64,000 nt of DNA from Myxococcales bacterium (GCA_016794345.1 JAEUKE010000270.1:248001-312000); one strand, 5' to 3'; counted from the first letter of the stretch, positions 18,562 to 27,446 are shown. Translations and numbers: made by a program. Notes: generated by a model from the letters alone, not told the origin.

Positions 18562-19781
18562 CCGAGCGGCAGCTGGAGGAGATCGGGCGACGCGCCTCGG
18601 ACGCGCTCGAGATCGCCCACCTTCGCGGGACCAGGCAGGACGTCGACGCGCGGCTCGCGGCCATCCACCGCCGGGAGGGCAGGGCGCTCGGCGGGCGCGG
18701 CGCATCGCGGAGGCGTTCGCTGCTGCTGGCCGCAGCGGCGGCGATCCTGCTCTTGGCCGCCTTCGTGCTGCGCCCGCGCGACGGAGCGGTCCTCACGTAC
18801 CGCGTCGAAGGCGAGCAGGTGGACGTCGGGCACTGGGTCGGGAGCGACGAGCGCGAGACCACGCTCGCGTTCAGCGACGGTTCGACGGTGGTGGTTCGCG
18901 CGGCGAGCCGAGCGCGCGTCACGGATCTCACCCCGAGCGGCGCGACGGTCCTCCTGGAGCGAGGCGCCCTCCGCGCGCGAGTCGTTCACGGCGGTGCGAC
19001 ACACTGGCGTCTCTCGGGCGGCCCCTTCGAGGTCCACGTCCTCGGGACGGAGCTCGACCTGGCGTACGACTCGACGACGGAGGCGCTCTCCGTGGCCATG
19101 GTGAGCGGGGTCGTCCGCGTGGAAGGGCCTTGTATTGCGCCCGGGACGCGCTTCGTCTCGGCGCCCGAGCGCCTGACCTTGAGCTGTCGCGGCGAAGCGC
19201 CGGAGCAAGCCGCGGCGGGGCCGACGCCGGTCCAGCCCTCTTCGGTCGCGCTCGCGGAGCCGGTGCAGAGCGCGCAGGCTGCCGCGCCCGCGCCGCCGAA
19301 GCGCGCGCCGAGCTGGCGTGCGCTCATCCAGGCGCGACAGGTGAAGGATGCGTTCGAGGCCGCGGAGACTGCGGGCCTGGACCACGTCGTCGACGTCGCC
19401 TCCGGAGCCGAGCTGATCGAGCTGGGCTCCGGCGCTCGCCTGGCAGGGCACCCCGAGCTCGCGACGGAGCTCTACGAGGCCACCCGGAGCCGATTCCCGC
19501 GCAGCGAGTGGTCTGCCGCGGCCGCTTACCACCTGGGAAGGATGGCGTTCGACGGGCGGCGGGCCTGGGCCGAGGCCGAGCGCTGGTTCGGCGTCTACCT
19601 CGCCGAGCGCCCGTCGGGCGCGCTCGCCCCCGAGGCCCTCGGTCGCTCGATGGAGTGCGCGCAGAGCCGCGGCGACACCTCGGCCGCCCAGGGGCTCGCG
19701 ATGCGTTACCTCGCCGCGTACCCGAACGGCGCCCACGCCGCGCTCGCGCGCGAGATCCTGGGCGGGAGCCAGCCCGAATGA
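18552..19781 (+). CDS. FecR-domain membrane protein with TPR tail (likely anti-sigma factor)
   Basis: A 409-residue protein. It has a cytoplasmic N terminus of about 55 residues, one membrane helix (SLLLAAAAAILLLAAFVL), a FecR-type beta domain (about 75-210: TTLAFSDGSTVVVRAASRARV, VLLERGALRARV, FEVHVLGTELDLAYD, VSGVVRVEG) and an Ala/Pro linker. A TPR-like C terminus (ATELYEATRSRFPRSEWSAAAAYHLGRM) follows. The layout and the overlap with the sigma gene suggest it holds that sigma factor at the membrane and releases it on an envelope signal. This is inferred from family and context. Confidence 0.87.
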   Translation: MGLTERQLEEIGRRASDALEIAHLRGTRQDVDARLAAIHRREGRALGGRGASRRRSLLLAAAAAILLLAAFVLRPRDGAVLTYRVEGEQVDVGHWVGSDERETTLAFSDGSTVVVRAASRARVTDLTPSGATVLLERGALRARVVHGGATHWRLSGGPFEVHVLGTELDLAYDSTTEALSVAMVSGVVRVEGPCIAPGTRFVSAPERLTLSCRGEAPEQAAAGPTPVQPSSVALAEPVQSAQAAAPAPPKRAPSWRALIQARQVKDAFEAAETAGLDHVVDVASGAELIELGSGARLAGHPELATELYEATRSRFPRSEWSAAAAYHLGRMAFDGRRAWAEAERWFGVYLAERPSGALAPEALGRSMECAQSRGDTSAAQGLAMRYLAAYPNGAHAALAREILGGSQPE

Positions 19782-20779
19782 GGCTCGTCGCGGCGCTCTC
19801 GGCCGCCCTCGTCGCGTCGGCGCCGCTCCTGGCCCGGGCAGAAAATGACAAAATTGTCCTTGTCGTGACGGACCGGAGCGTCGCGCAGCTCGAGCGGCTC
19901 GTCCAGGAGATGGAGCTCGCCGGGCTCGGCGTGCAGCGACTCTCGCCCGGCCAGGAGCGGACCGACGCGCGCGTGGTGGTGCTGATGCCGAGCGCGGCCG
20001 GCGCGCCGATCGAGATCTACCACCAGCGAGGAGGTGCCACGTTGCTGGTGGCGTCGGTCCCGGGCGACGAGACCGAAGACGCGCAGGCGCTCCGCGTGGC
20101 CGAGCTCGCCAGGGCGCTGGCGTTCGAGCCCCCCGCACCCGAGGCGCCGTCGTCCGCCCAGCCGGAGGTCGTGCCGCTGCCACCGCTGCGCCCGCCGCCG
20201 GTCTCGCCCGCCCTCGACGCCGTGTCCCTCGACGGGCGCGCTCATGCGGGCGCCCCGTCTCGGCGTGGCCCCGCGCGCTTCGATTTCGGGCTCTCGACCG
20301 CGTTGGGGGTCCAGAGCGCCGGTGCCTCCTTCCAGATCGAGGCGAGCGCCACCTATTGGCCACATCCGCTGATCGGCGTCGCCCTGTTCGGCTCCGCGCC
20401 CGTGGTCGGCGCCGAGATCACCCGCGCCGTCGGGTCCGCCACGGTTCGTTCGGCGCTCTTCGCGGTCGAGCTCGCGACCTCGCCGACCGGTCGCGAGATG
20501 CCCTTCGCCGTCGTGCTCGATCCGGGCATCGCCCTCGACTACCTCCACGTCAGCGGGACCGCCGACGGCTCGGACGCCGGTCGTGACGGCGCCAAGCTCC
20601 TCGGCGCGGCGTACGGTCGCGCCGAGCTCCGCGCCGTGATCGCCGGGCCGCTGCGCATCAAGGTCGGCGCGCTGGGCGGAGCGGCGTTTCCGCCCGTCGA
20701 CATCCTGTTCCAGAGCAGCGTCGTCTCGACGTTCAGCCCGTTCGGCTCGGTCTCGGTTGGCGTGGTGGTGGAGCCATGA
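19778..20779 (+). CDS. Exported protein, probable outer-membrane beta-barrel
   Basis: A 333-residue protein with a cleavable signal peptide (LLARAEND). Residues 25-120 look like a small alpha/beta domain (KIVLVVTDRSVAQLERLVQEMELAGLGVQRL, ARVVVLMPS). A Pro-rich spacer leads to a C-terminal part of alternating strands (FDFGLSTALGVQSAGASFQIEASATYW, LIGVALFGSAPVVGAEI) ending in SVGVVVEP, as expected for a barrel. ATG overlaps the upstream stop (ATGA). It is probably a target or effector of the linked sigma/FecR pair. Confidence 0.8.
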   Translation: MRLVAALSAALVASAPLLARAENDKIVLVVTDRSVAQLERLVQEMELAGLGVQRLSPGQERTDARVVVLMPSAAGAPIEIYHQRGGATLLVASVPGDETEDAQALRVAELARALAFEPPAPEAPSSAQPEVVPLPPLRPPPVSPALDAVSLDGRAHAGAPSRRGPARFDFGLSTALGVQSAGASFQIEASATYWPHPLIGVALFGSAPVVGAEITRAVGSATVRSALFAVELATSPTGREMPFAVVLDPGIALDYLHVSGTADGSDAGRDGAKLLGAAYGRAELRAVIAGPLRIKVGALGGAAFPPVDILFQSSVVSTFSPFGSVSVGVVVEP

Positions 20780-21423
20780 CGCCCCGCGTTCTCCTCGTCT
20801 GCGTGGTGCTCTCGGCGCTCGGCGCGGCGATCTCTTCCACGTGCACGACCTCCATCGACGCCATCGCGAGCGGCGGCGCACCGCCGGCCCCAGAGCTCCC
20901 GATCTCTCCAGCCACGACCACGATCGTCGTGACGGGCTGGCAGGTCGGCGAACCGAGGCCGCCATGCGGAGCGTATTTCGATCTCGGCACCTGTGACGTC
21001 GGAGACGCGACGCCCACCAAGACGACCGTCGACGAGGCGGTCGCCGCGCTCGACGGCGTCTGGCTCCGCTGCAACCCAGGCTCGGGTGGTGCCTTCCCGG
21101 TCGGCGTGAAGCTGGAGGCGGGGGGCAGCGTCAGTCGCATGCTCCGGATCGAAAACGTGTACGGCCTCGGGACGGCCACGGTCGCGGTGTGCAGCTCGGA
21201 CTCGGCGGACGAAGGGATCTGGTCGATCGAAGAGGTGTTCGGTACCGGCGCCGCCGAATACACGCTCACGATCTTGTGGAACGGGGGTGAGGTCGAGAGC
21301 TTCGGGTTGGTGTTCTATTCGGACCTCCTCGGCTTCGGGCTGCTCCATTCGGAGACCGACTCGGCGGAGACGACCGAGCGCTTCATGCCCCAGGGAGAGC
21401 TGGTCCCGGGCACGCTGCCCTGA
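20776..21423 (+). CDS. Exported hypothetical protein
   Basis: 215 residues beginning with a signal peptide (LLVCVVLSALGAAISSTC; the Cys could be acylated, though the lipobox is poor). The remainder is beta-rich with scattered Cys residues and no recognised domain. ATG overlaps the upstream stop (ATGA), making it the fourth gene of the sigma-factor operon. Confidence 0.78.
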   Translation: MTPRVLLVCVVLSALGAAISSTCTTSIDAIASGGAPPAPELPISPATTTIVVTGWQVGEPRPPCGAYFDLGTCDVGDATPTKTTVDEAVAALDGVWLRCNPGSGGAFPVGVKLEAGGSVSRMLRIENVYGLGTATVAVCSSDSADEGIWSIEEVFGTGAAEYTLTILWNGGEVESFGLVFYSDLLGFGLLHSETDSAETTERFMPQGELVPGTLP

Positions 21424-21473
21424 GCCGGTTCCAAGAGGCTCGGCCACTTTGCCGATAGAGCAGGGAGGTGGTC

Positions 21474-23309
21474 GTGCGCAGAGCTTATTACGCGGCGCTA
21501 TTCGCGCTTGGTCTGGTCGTCGGTTGTGCGGATAAGGGTGCACCGGAGCTGGACCTTCCGTCTCCGCCCGGTTCGGAGTCCGTCGACTTGCTGGACGAAA
21601 CCCCGCCGGTCATTGCGGCCGTTCGTCCGCCGCCGCTCTCGGGCGGAACGCTCTTGGTATCGAAGAGCGGAAAAGTCGTCGTCTCGGACCCTGATCGAGA
21701 CAGAATCGTCATCGTCACGCTCCCGAGCGGACCGGCACGGCCGATCGCGCTCTCGCTGGGCGACCACCCAGGCCGCCTCGTGGAAGACGCGCGCGGGCTC
21801 GTGCACGTCGTCCTCCGCGATGGAGGCGACGTCGTCACGATCGACCCCGAGGCCGCGGCGATCGTCGGTCGTCGCTCGGTCTGCAGCGCCCCCCGCGGAA
21901 TCGCCTACGACGAGGCTCGAGATCTCGTCGTCGTGGTCTGCGCTGGCGGCGAGCTCGTTCGCGTCGGCGCCGCCGACATCACGTCGGCTCGCTCCACGAC
22001 CACGTTGCTCGAGCCGGATCTGCGCGACGTGGTCGTGGCGGGAGACCAGTACCTCGTGTCTCGTTTCCGCGGGGCTACGGTCCTCGTCGTCGACGCGGAT
22101 GGTGTCGTCCGCGCCCGTCACCGTCCGGCCCCGGTGGACGCGAGCGCAACGACGGGGACGACCGTCGTGCACGAGCCCAGCACGGCGTGGCGGATGATCC
22201 CCGCCGGCGGAAATCGGGCGCTCATGGTCCACAACAGCTCCCGCGTGACGCCGCTCGACCCCGGCGACGAATCGGTGCCCTCCCGGTACTACGGGGAGGG
22301 CTGCGAGCAGCCGGTTCGCACCGAGATCTCGTTCATCTCCGAAGAGGGCGTCGGCGCGCAATACAACCCCGTCCAGCTCAGCGCGCTCGGGCTCCCGGTC
22401 GACGTCGCGATCCAGCCGTTGACCGGCTTCTTCGCGCTGGTGGACGCCACGAAGAGCACGGTCACGCTGTACGATCCCGATGCGCTCGCCACCGACAGCC
22501 CCTGCAAGCGCATGGACGAGCCCCGCTACATTCCCACGCCGGTCCCGCAGCCCGTCGCCGTGGGCTTCACCTCGAATCTGGACATGGTCGTGCAGAGCCG
22601 CGAGCCGGCTCGTCTGTCCATCGTCCGCGCGGCCGCCGTCATCGCGACCGTCGATCTGGGCGGCGAGTCGCGCGCCGACACCGGCTACGATCTCTTCCAC
22701 GGGCAAGGCTCGGCGGCGGCCGGCGCCGGCATCGCATGCGCGTCCTGTCACCCCGAGGGGCGCGACGACGGCCACGTCTGGAGCTTCACCGACCTCGGTC
22801 CGAGGCGAACGCAGTCCGTCGCCGGGACGCTGCGCGGCACCGCACCATTCCACTGGGCGGGTGATCTCGACACCTTCGACGCGCTCGTCGACGAGGTCAT
22901 GGCGAGGCGGATGGGCGCCTTTTCGCAGAGCCACGAGCGAATCGAGGCGCTTCGTACCTGGATCGAAGAGGCTGCGGTCCCGGTTCGCGCCGCGCCCGAG
23001 CTGGTCGGCGCGGGCGATCCGAAGCGTGGAAGGGCCATCTTCGAGTCGAGCGAGACCCGATGCGCCGACTGCCACGCCGGCCTTGCCTTCACCGACAACC
23101 GGACGGTGGACGTCGGGACGGGAGGGCCGCTCCAGGTGCCCAGCCTGATCGGCCTCTCCGGCCGCGCGCCTTACATGCACGACGGATGCGCGCCGACGAT
23201 CGAAGCGCGCTTCGAGGAGACGTGCGGAGGAGGGGAGCAACACGGAAGCACCGCGACGCTCTCGCCTGCGGATCTGGATGATCTCGTCGCGTACCTGGCG
23301 ACGCTCTGA
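21474..23309 (+). CDS. Di-haem c-type cytochrome lipoprotein with beta-propeller N terminus
   Basis: A 611-residue lipoprotein (lipobox LVVGC, Cys18). Residues 55-390 form propeller-like repeats. The C-terminal third holds two haem c motifs, CASCH (422-426) and CADCH (530-534). Around them are segments typical of the di-haem peroxidase/MauG-like family, such as TQSVAGTLRGTAPFHWAGDLDTF and VPSLIGLSGRAPYMHDG. It would carry electrons or oxidise a substrate in the periplasm. GTG 21474 is chosen over GTG 21468 because GGGAGG then sits at normal spacing. It is convergent with the next gene, 16 bp apart. Confidence 0.87.
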   Translation: MRRAYYAALFALGLVVGCADKGAPELDLPSPPGSESVDLLDETPPVIAAVRPPPLSGGTLLVSKSGKVVVSDPDRDRIVIVTLPSGPARPIALSLGDHPGRLVEDARGLVHVVLRDGGDVVTIDPEAAAIVGRRSVCSAPRGIAYDEARDLVVVVCAGGELVRVGAADITSARSTTTLLEPDLRDVVVAGDQYLVSRFRGATVLVVDADGVVRARHRPAPVDASATTGTTVVHEPSTAWRMIPAGGNRALMVHNSSRVTPLDPGDESVPSRYYGEGCEQPVRTEISFISEEGVGAQYNPVQLSALGLPVDVAIQPLTGFFALVDATKSTVTLYDPDALATDSPCKRMDEPRYIPTPVPQPVAVGFTSNLDMVVQSREPARLSIVRAAAVIATVDLGGESRADTGYDLFHGQGSAAAGAGIACASCHPEGRDDGHVWSFTDLGPRRTQSVAGTLRGTAPFHWAGDLDTFDALVDEVMARRMGAFSQSHERIEALRTWIEEAAVPVRAAPELVGAGDPKRGRAIFESSETRCADCHAGLAFTDNRTVDVGTGGPLQVPSLIGLSGRAPYMHDGCAPTIEARFEETCGGGEQHGSTATLSPADLDDLVAYLATL

Positions 23310-23325
23310 TTCGAGGAGCGATCCG

Positions 23326-24762
23326 TCAGCAACCGCAGTCGTTGTTCGGAAAATCGAGCGCTGCCTCGCTCGCGATGCCGTTCGGCCCCGCGACGAGGTA
23401 GCGCCCGAGCCCGCCGTCGTACAATCGCTCGGCGAAGAGCTCGATCGCGCCGTCCCCGTCGCTGTCGAAGACGCTCGTCGGACGGCCGACCCCCTCGGCG
23501 ACGAGCACCGCTCGGTTGCCCGACGTGATCTCGAAGAGCGCGGTGGCCTCCCCGTTGAACTCCGCGCAACCGGCGACCACGCTGGCCTCCACGGCGAGGA
23601 AGCGCCTGCCGTTGCCCTCGAACGCGGCGACCTCGATCTTCGGCGCCCAGTCGCCCTTCTGCTGGAAGTCCTCTTCGAACGACTTCTGCGAGGCCTGGTA
23701 CGAGGGCAAGCCCTTGAACGCGGCGGTCGCCGCGCGCAGCGCCGGGTCGTCGCTCGCGGGCGCGCCCTTGGCCTCGAAGAAGGTTGGCTTCGCGGCTTCG
23801 AGCGCAAACGCCGCCGCGCAGCCCTTGGGCAGCTCGAGCTCGCCGACGAGGTACGGCGTGGTCATGCCGAAGACGTTCGCCGCACGGCTCTCGAGGCTCG
23901 CCTTCGGCATGGTGAGCTGCCCGGACGGGTCGGGGTCGCCATCCCAGCGCAGCACCTCTCCGAAATGCGGGGTGCCGCCCGACATCAAAGCGATGTCAGT
24001 CACGGACGCGTCGCAGCTCTTGCCGTCCTCGTCGTAGACCTTCAGGACGCGACCTCTCCACGCGAGGGGCTCCGCGGGAGCCTTCGCGGCGGGGCGCACG
24101 ACCAGAAAATCCGGGTGGGCCTCGCGCCTGGGCGCCCAGGCCGGCGGACCGCTGGCCCACGACACCTCACCTCGCGGACCGAGCACCACGTAGGGCTTGC
24201 CACCGACCTCGACGACGTGGCGGAACCCGGCGGCGTTTGTCGGGCTCGCGCCGGCGACGACCGACTGCACCATCTCTTCGCGCGCGATCTTGAGTGCCCC
24301 CTTCTCCTCGACGACGACGAGCCGCTTCGGGCCCTTGTCCTCGAAGCTCCCCTGCTTGAACCGCTGCTCGAGCTCGACCACCGCGGACGCCGCGCCCGCG
24401 GTGACGACGATGTTCGTCGCCTCGACCGTCATCGGCTTCTTGAACATCCGCTCGCGGTCCCCGAGGAAACCCTTGCGGTCGTAGCGCCAAACGCGGGGCC
24501 CGCTCCGCTTGATGCCCTCGAGCTTGGCGGCGTAGAGCTTCTCGTACGCCACGAAGTCGCCTTTGTTCTGCGCCGCGAGCCAGCCGTCGATCAACGCCCG
24601 TACGGCTTTGTCGTCGACGGTCACCGGCGCCGCCTCCGGACGCGCGGCGTCGCTCGCCGAGGACGGGGCGTTCGCCACGCTCGAGGCCGCCGGCGCCGGC
24701 GCGGCGGGCTCGGAGCAGGCGAGCAAGGTGCAGCCAGTCAGGACCAGGAAGGCTCGCTTCAT
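23326..24762 (-). CDS. Lipoprotein with NTF2-like domain
   Basis: A 478-residue lipoprotein (lipobox TLLAC) with an Ala/Pro/Ser linker. An NTF2/SnoaL-like segment runs from about residue 50 to 150 (VRALIDGWLAAQNKGDFVAYEKLYA, VEATNIVVTAGAASAVVELEQRF). The longer C-terminal part has short beta repeats including a DSDGDGAIELF segment that looks like an EF-hand or FG-GAP calcium loop, and the protein ends in NNDCGC. No catalytic set is seen, and the role is unknown. Confidence 0.82.
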   Translation of the reverse strand: MKRAFLVLTGCTLLACSEPAAPAPAASSVANAPSSASDAARPEAAPVTVDDKAVRALIDGWLAAQNKGDFVAYEKLYAAKLEGIKRSGPRVWRYDRKGFLGDRERMFKKPMTVEATNIVVTAGAASAVVELEQRFKQGSFEDKGPKRLVVVEEKGALKIAREEMVQSVVAGASPTNAAGFRHVVEVGGKPYVVLGPRGEVSWASGPPAWAPRREAHPDFLVVRPAAKAPAEPLAWRGRVLKVYDEDGKSCDASVTDIALMSGGTPHFGEVLRWDGDPDPSGQLTMPKASLESRAANVFGMTTPYLVGELELPKGCAAAFALEAAKPTFFEAKGAPASDDPALRAATAAFKGLPSYQASQKSFEEDFQQKGDWAPKIEVAAFEGNGRRFLAVEASVVAGCAEFNGEATALFEITSGNRAVLVAEGVGRPTSVFDSDGDGAIELFAERLYDGGLGRYLVAGPNGIASEAALDFPNNDCGC

Positions 24763-24836
24763 CGTTTTCTCCCCGAGTACGCGCGGCGGTCGTCGGGCGT
24801 TCCGCGCGCGCGACGCTCGTAGCTTATCCTGGGTGC

Positions 24837-25424
24837 GTGCCGCCGCCCCGCGACTTGCACAAAGGTCTGCCCGTTCTTCCGTTCGACTCGAAGGCCTCGT
24901 GGCGAGCGTGGCTGCAGCGGAACCACGACAAGGTCACCGGCCTCTGGCTGAAGCTCGCGAAGAAGGGGACGGGCGTCCCCACCGTGACCTACGAGGAGGC
25001 CCGCGAGGTGGCGCTCGCGTTCGGGTGGGTCGACGGCCTGATCAACCGGGGTGACGAGACGTCTTACCTGCTGCGGTTCACGCCGCGTCGCCCCCGGAGC
25101 AAATGGTCGAAGATCAACCGCGCGATCGTCGAGGGCCTCATCGCTTCCGGTGCGATGGAGAAGGCCGGGCTCGTGGAGGTGGAGAAGGCGAGGGCCGACG
25201 GACGCTGGAGCGCGGCCTATGATCCGCCGTCGACCATCGCGCCTCACCCCGACCTGGCGCGAGCGCTCCGGGCCTCCCCCGCTGCCGAAGAGGCCTTCGC
25301 TGGTCTCACGCGCTCGAAGCGCTTCGCGATCATCTCCCGCGTGAACGATCTCAAGCGAGAGGAGACGCGCCGCCGCAGAGTCGCCGAGATCGTCGAGGCG
25401 CTCGCGCGCGGCGAGCTCCCCTGA
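24837..25424 (+). CDS. YdeI/OmdA-family protein
   Basis: A 195-residue cytosolic protein of the YdeI (OmpD-associated) family. Typical segments are SWRAWLQRNHDKVTGLWLKLAKKGTG, VTYEEAREVALAFGWVDGLI, YLLRFTPRRPRSKWSKIN and the C-terminal LTRSKRFAIISRVNDLKREETRRRRVAEIVEALARGE. Family members have been linked to bacteriocin or peptide tolerance, but the biochemical function is not settled. Start is GTG 24837; it is divergent from the NTF2-like lipoprotein. Confidence 0.88.
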   Translation: MPPPRDLHKGLPVLPFDSKASWRAWLQRNHDKVTGLWLKLAKKGTGVPTVTYEEAREVALAFGWVDGLINRGDETSYLLRFTPRRPRSKWSKINRAIVEGLIASGAMEKAGLVEVEKARADGRWSAAYDPPSTIAPHPDLARALRASPAAEEAFAGLTRSKRFAIISRVNDLKREETRRRRVAEIVEALARGELP

Positions 25425-25450
25425 CCAGGGCCACGAGCCCGGTTCGATAA

Positions 25451-25536
25451 GACGCCCAGCGCTCAGACGCCCAGCGCTCAGACGCCCAGCGGTCAGACGC
25501 CCAGCGGTCAGACGCCCAGCGGTCAGACGCCCAGCG
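25451..25536 (-). repeat. 15-bp tandem repeat grown from the parB 3' end
   Basis: Five full units of GACGCCCAGCG(C/G)TCA (25451-25525) plus the first 11 bp of a sixth (25526-25536). On the minus strand each unit reads CTGGGCGTC-TGA, which is the last codons (Leu-Gly-Val-stop) of parB. The unit length is a multiple of three, so every copy stays in the parB frame and repeats the stop codon. The fifth unit contains the actual parB stop (25523-25525). Confidence 0.9.
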
Positions 25537-26434
25537 TGCCCAGCAGCCTGTCGAGCTCGTCCAGCGAGCCGTAGTGGATCGCGATCTCGCCCGATCCGCC
25601 GTGGTCGTGCACCTCCACCCGGGTGCCGAAGCGGCGCGCGAGGCGCGCCTCGAGATCGCGCACCGAGGCGCTCTTCCCTGCGGGCCTCTCGGGGGAAGGG
25701 CCGTCTTTGGGGCCCTCCTTCTTCTTCCGGGCGGCGCGGACCAGCTCCTCCACGCGTCGGACCGGGAGGCGTCCCCTGACGGTTTTGTCAGCGATGTCCT
25801 GCAGCGTCTTGTCGTCCGGCGCGCCGAGCAAGGCGCGGGCGTGACCCTCCGAGAGCTCGCGTGAGACGACGAGCGATCGCACCGTCGTCGGCAGCTTGAG
25901 CAGGCGCAGCGCGTTCGTGATCGTCGTGCGCTCCTTGCCGACGCGCTCGGCGAGCGCCTCGTGTGTGTAGCCGTGCTCGCGAGCGAGCCTGTCGTACGCC
26001 TCGGCCACCTCGATGGGGTTCAGGTCCGCGCGCTGGATGTTCTCCACCAGCGCGAGCTCGAACGCGGCCGCGGGGCTCACGTCCTTGACGACGACGATCA
26101 CCTCGCGAAGGCCTGCGCGCTGCGCTGCGCGCCAGCGCCGCTCGCCGGCGATGAGCTCGTATTTGTCGCCCGTGGGCCCGCCGCCCGGCAGGCGCCTCAC
26201 GACGAGCGGCTCGATGATGCCGTGCTCGCGGATCGACGCCTCGAGGCTCGAGAGCTCCTCCTCGTCGAAGTGCTGCCTCGGCTGGCCCGGCTGCGGGACG
26301 ATGCGCTCGATCGGACAGGCGAAGACGCTCTTGTCGCCGTAGGTCGCGACGGCCGGGCTCTTCGGCGGGGCAGCCGGCAGCAGGGCGTCGAGCCCGCGGC
26401 CGAGCGCGCGCTTCTTCTCGGGGCCCATCGTCAT
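25523..26434 (-). CDS. parB: Chromosome partitioning protein ParB
   Basis: A 303-residue ParB that loads at parS sites and slides as a CTP-dependent clamp. Recognised parts are the N-terminal LGRGLDALLP, the CTP/ParB box (ELIAGERRWRAAQRAGL and VENIQRADLNPIE), the helix-turn-helix (YTHEALAERVGKERTTITNALRLLKLP), SEGHARALLG and a C-terminal dimer domain (ARRFGTRVEVHDHGGSGEIAIHY). Its ATG shares one base with the parA stop (TGATG), so translation is coupled. No parS site was noticed in the window. Confidence 0.95.
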   Translation of the reverse strand: MTMGPEKKRALGRGLDALLPAAPPKSPAVATYGDKSVFACPIERIVPQPGQPRQHFDEEELSSLEASIREHGIIEPLVVRRLPGGGPTGDKYELIAGERRWRAAQRAGLREVIVVVKDVSPAAAFELALVENIQRADLNPIEVAEAYDRLAREHGYTHEALAERVGKERTTITNALRLLKLPTTVRSLVVSRELSEGHARALLGAPDDKTLQDIADKTVRGRLPVRRVEELVRAARKKKEGPKDGPSPERPAGKSASVRDLEARLARRFGTRVEVHDHGGSGEIAIHYGSLDELDRLLGTLGV

Positions 26435-27342
26435 CAGCCTGCCTTTCGCTCGGCCTTCGCCGAAGCCTTGGCGCTGCCCTTCGCGGGCCTCGCGGGCTTC
26501 GTGGGCTTCTCGGGCTCCGGCTCGGCCGCCTGCTCGGGCTCCTCGGGCGCCGGCTCGCGCGCCTTCTCCGGCTCGGGCTCCTTCTTGGGGAAGCTCTCGA
26601 GGATCTCCCGTGCCAGCCCCAGGTAGGCCTGCGCGCCGCGCGACTGTGCGTCGTAGAGCAGGGCAGGGACGCCGTGTGACGGCGCCTCGGAGAGGCGGAC
26701 GTTCCGCGGGATGACCGTGGAGTAGACCCGGAAGTGATCGCGGACCTCGTCCGCCACCTGATGGGTGAGCGAGTTGCGCCCGTCGAACATCGTGAGCACG
26801 ACGCCCTCCACCGCGAGGTCGGGGTTGAAGGCTCCCTTGATTCGGTCGATCGTCGCCATCAGGTGGGTGAGCCCCTCGAGGGCGAAGTACTCGCACTGGA
26901 GCGGCACGATCACGCGGTCGGCCGCGGACAGCGCGTTCACCGTCAAGAGGCCGAGCGAGGGCGGGCAGTCGAGAATGACGAAATCGTAACGATCGCCGAG
27001 GGTCTCCAGCGCGGCGCGCAGCCTCGTCGCGCGATCGGCGAGGTCGACGAGCTCGAGCTCGGCCGCGACGAGGTCCTGCGTGGCGGGGACGATGTCGAGG
27101 CCCTTCACCGGCGTCGAGACGATGGCCTCGGCCAGCGTGCACTGGCCGAGGAGCACGTCGTAGGTGCTGCGTTCGACGCTGCCTCGCGAGACGCCGGTCC
27201 CGCTCGTCGCGTTGCCCTGCGGGTCGCAGTCCACGAGCAGCACGGACACTTCTGCGGCCGCGAGGCTCGCTGCGAGGTTCACGCTGGTGGTGGTCTTTCC
27301 GACCCCGCCCTTTTGGTTCGCGACCGCGAAGATGACTGCCAC
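26434..27342 (-). CDS. parA: Chromosome partitioning ATPase ParA
   Basis: A ParA/Soj ATPase of about 302 residues. It has the deviant Walker A ANQKGGVGKTTT at the N terminus, LLVDCDPQGNATSG, Walker B FVILDCPPSLGLL and the DNA-binding switch regions VPLQCEYFALEGL and IPRNVRLSEAPSHG. The core ends near residue 250. A Glu/Pro- then Lys/Ala-rich tail of about 50 residues is added, unusual for Soj and perhaps a DNA- or partner-binding extension. GTG 27342 is preferred; the frame opens 23 codons earlier but without family similarity. Confidence 0.93.
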   Translation of the reverse strand: MAVIFAVANQKGGVGKTTTSVNLAASLAAAEVSVLLVDCDPQGNATSGTGVSRGSVERSTYDVLLGQCTLAEAIVSTPVKGLDIVPATQDLVAAELELVDLADRATRLRAALETLGDRYDFVILDCPPSLGLLTVNALSAADRVIVPLQCEYFALEGLTHLMATIDRIKGAFNPDLAVEGVVLTMFDGRNSLTHQVADEVRDHFRVYSTVIPRNVRLSEAPSHGVPALLYDAQSRGAQAYLGLAREILESFPKKEPEPEKAREPAPEEPEQAAEPEPEKPTKPARPAKGSAKASAKAERKAG

Positions 27343-27424
27343 GGGAAGCCAGGTCCGTACACGACAGACGCCGCGCTTTCCACCCGCACTTTGTTGGCCC
27401 GACCGAATCACCGAACTAGGTTAT

Positions 27425-27446
27425 CCCACATGTCGGCACATGTGGG
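27425..27446. promoter_or_regulatory. Perfect 9-4-9 inverted repeat upstream of parA
   Basis: CCCACATGT (27425-27433) and ACATGTGGG (27438-27446) flank CGGC. The symmetry and size fit an operator for a dimeric regulator. It lies 83 bp from the parA start and also includes the ATG of the small divergent ORF at 27430. It does not match the known parS consensus. Confidence 0.45.

Noticed and set aside
25451..25536. CRISPR array
   Set aside because: The units are 15 bp and contiguous, with no spacers. They are a simple tandem repeat of the parB 3' end.
27425..27446. parS site upstream of parA
   Set aside because: The palindrome does not match the conserved parS consensus (TGTTCCACGTGGAACA-like), and no other match was noticed by eye.
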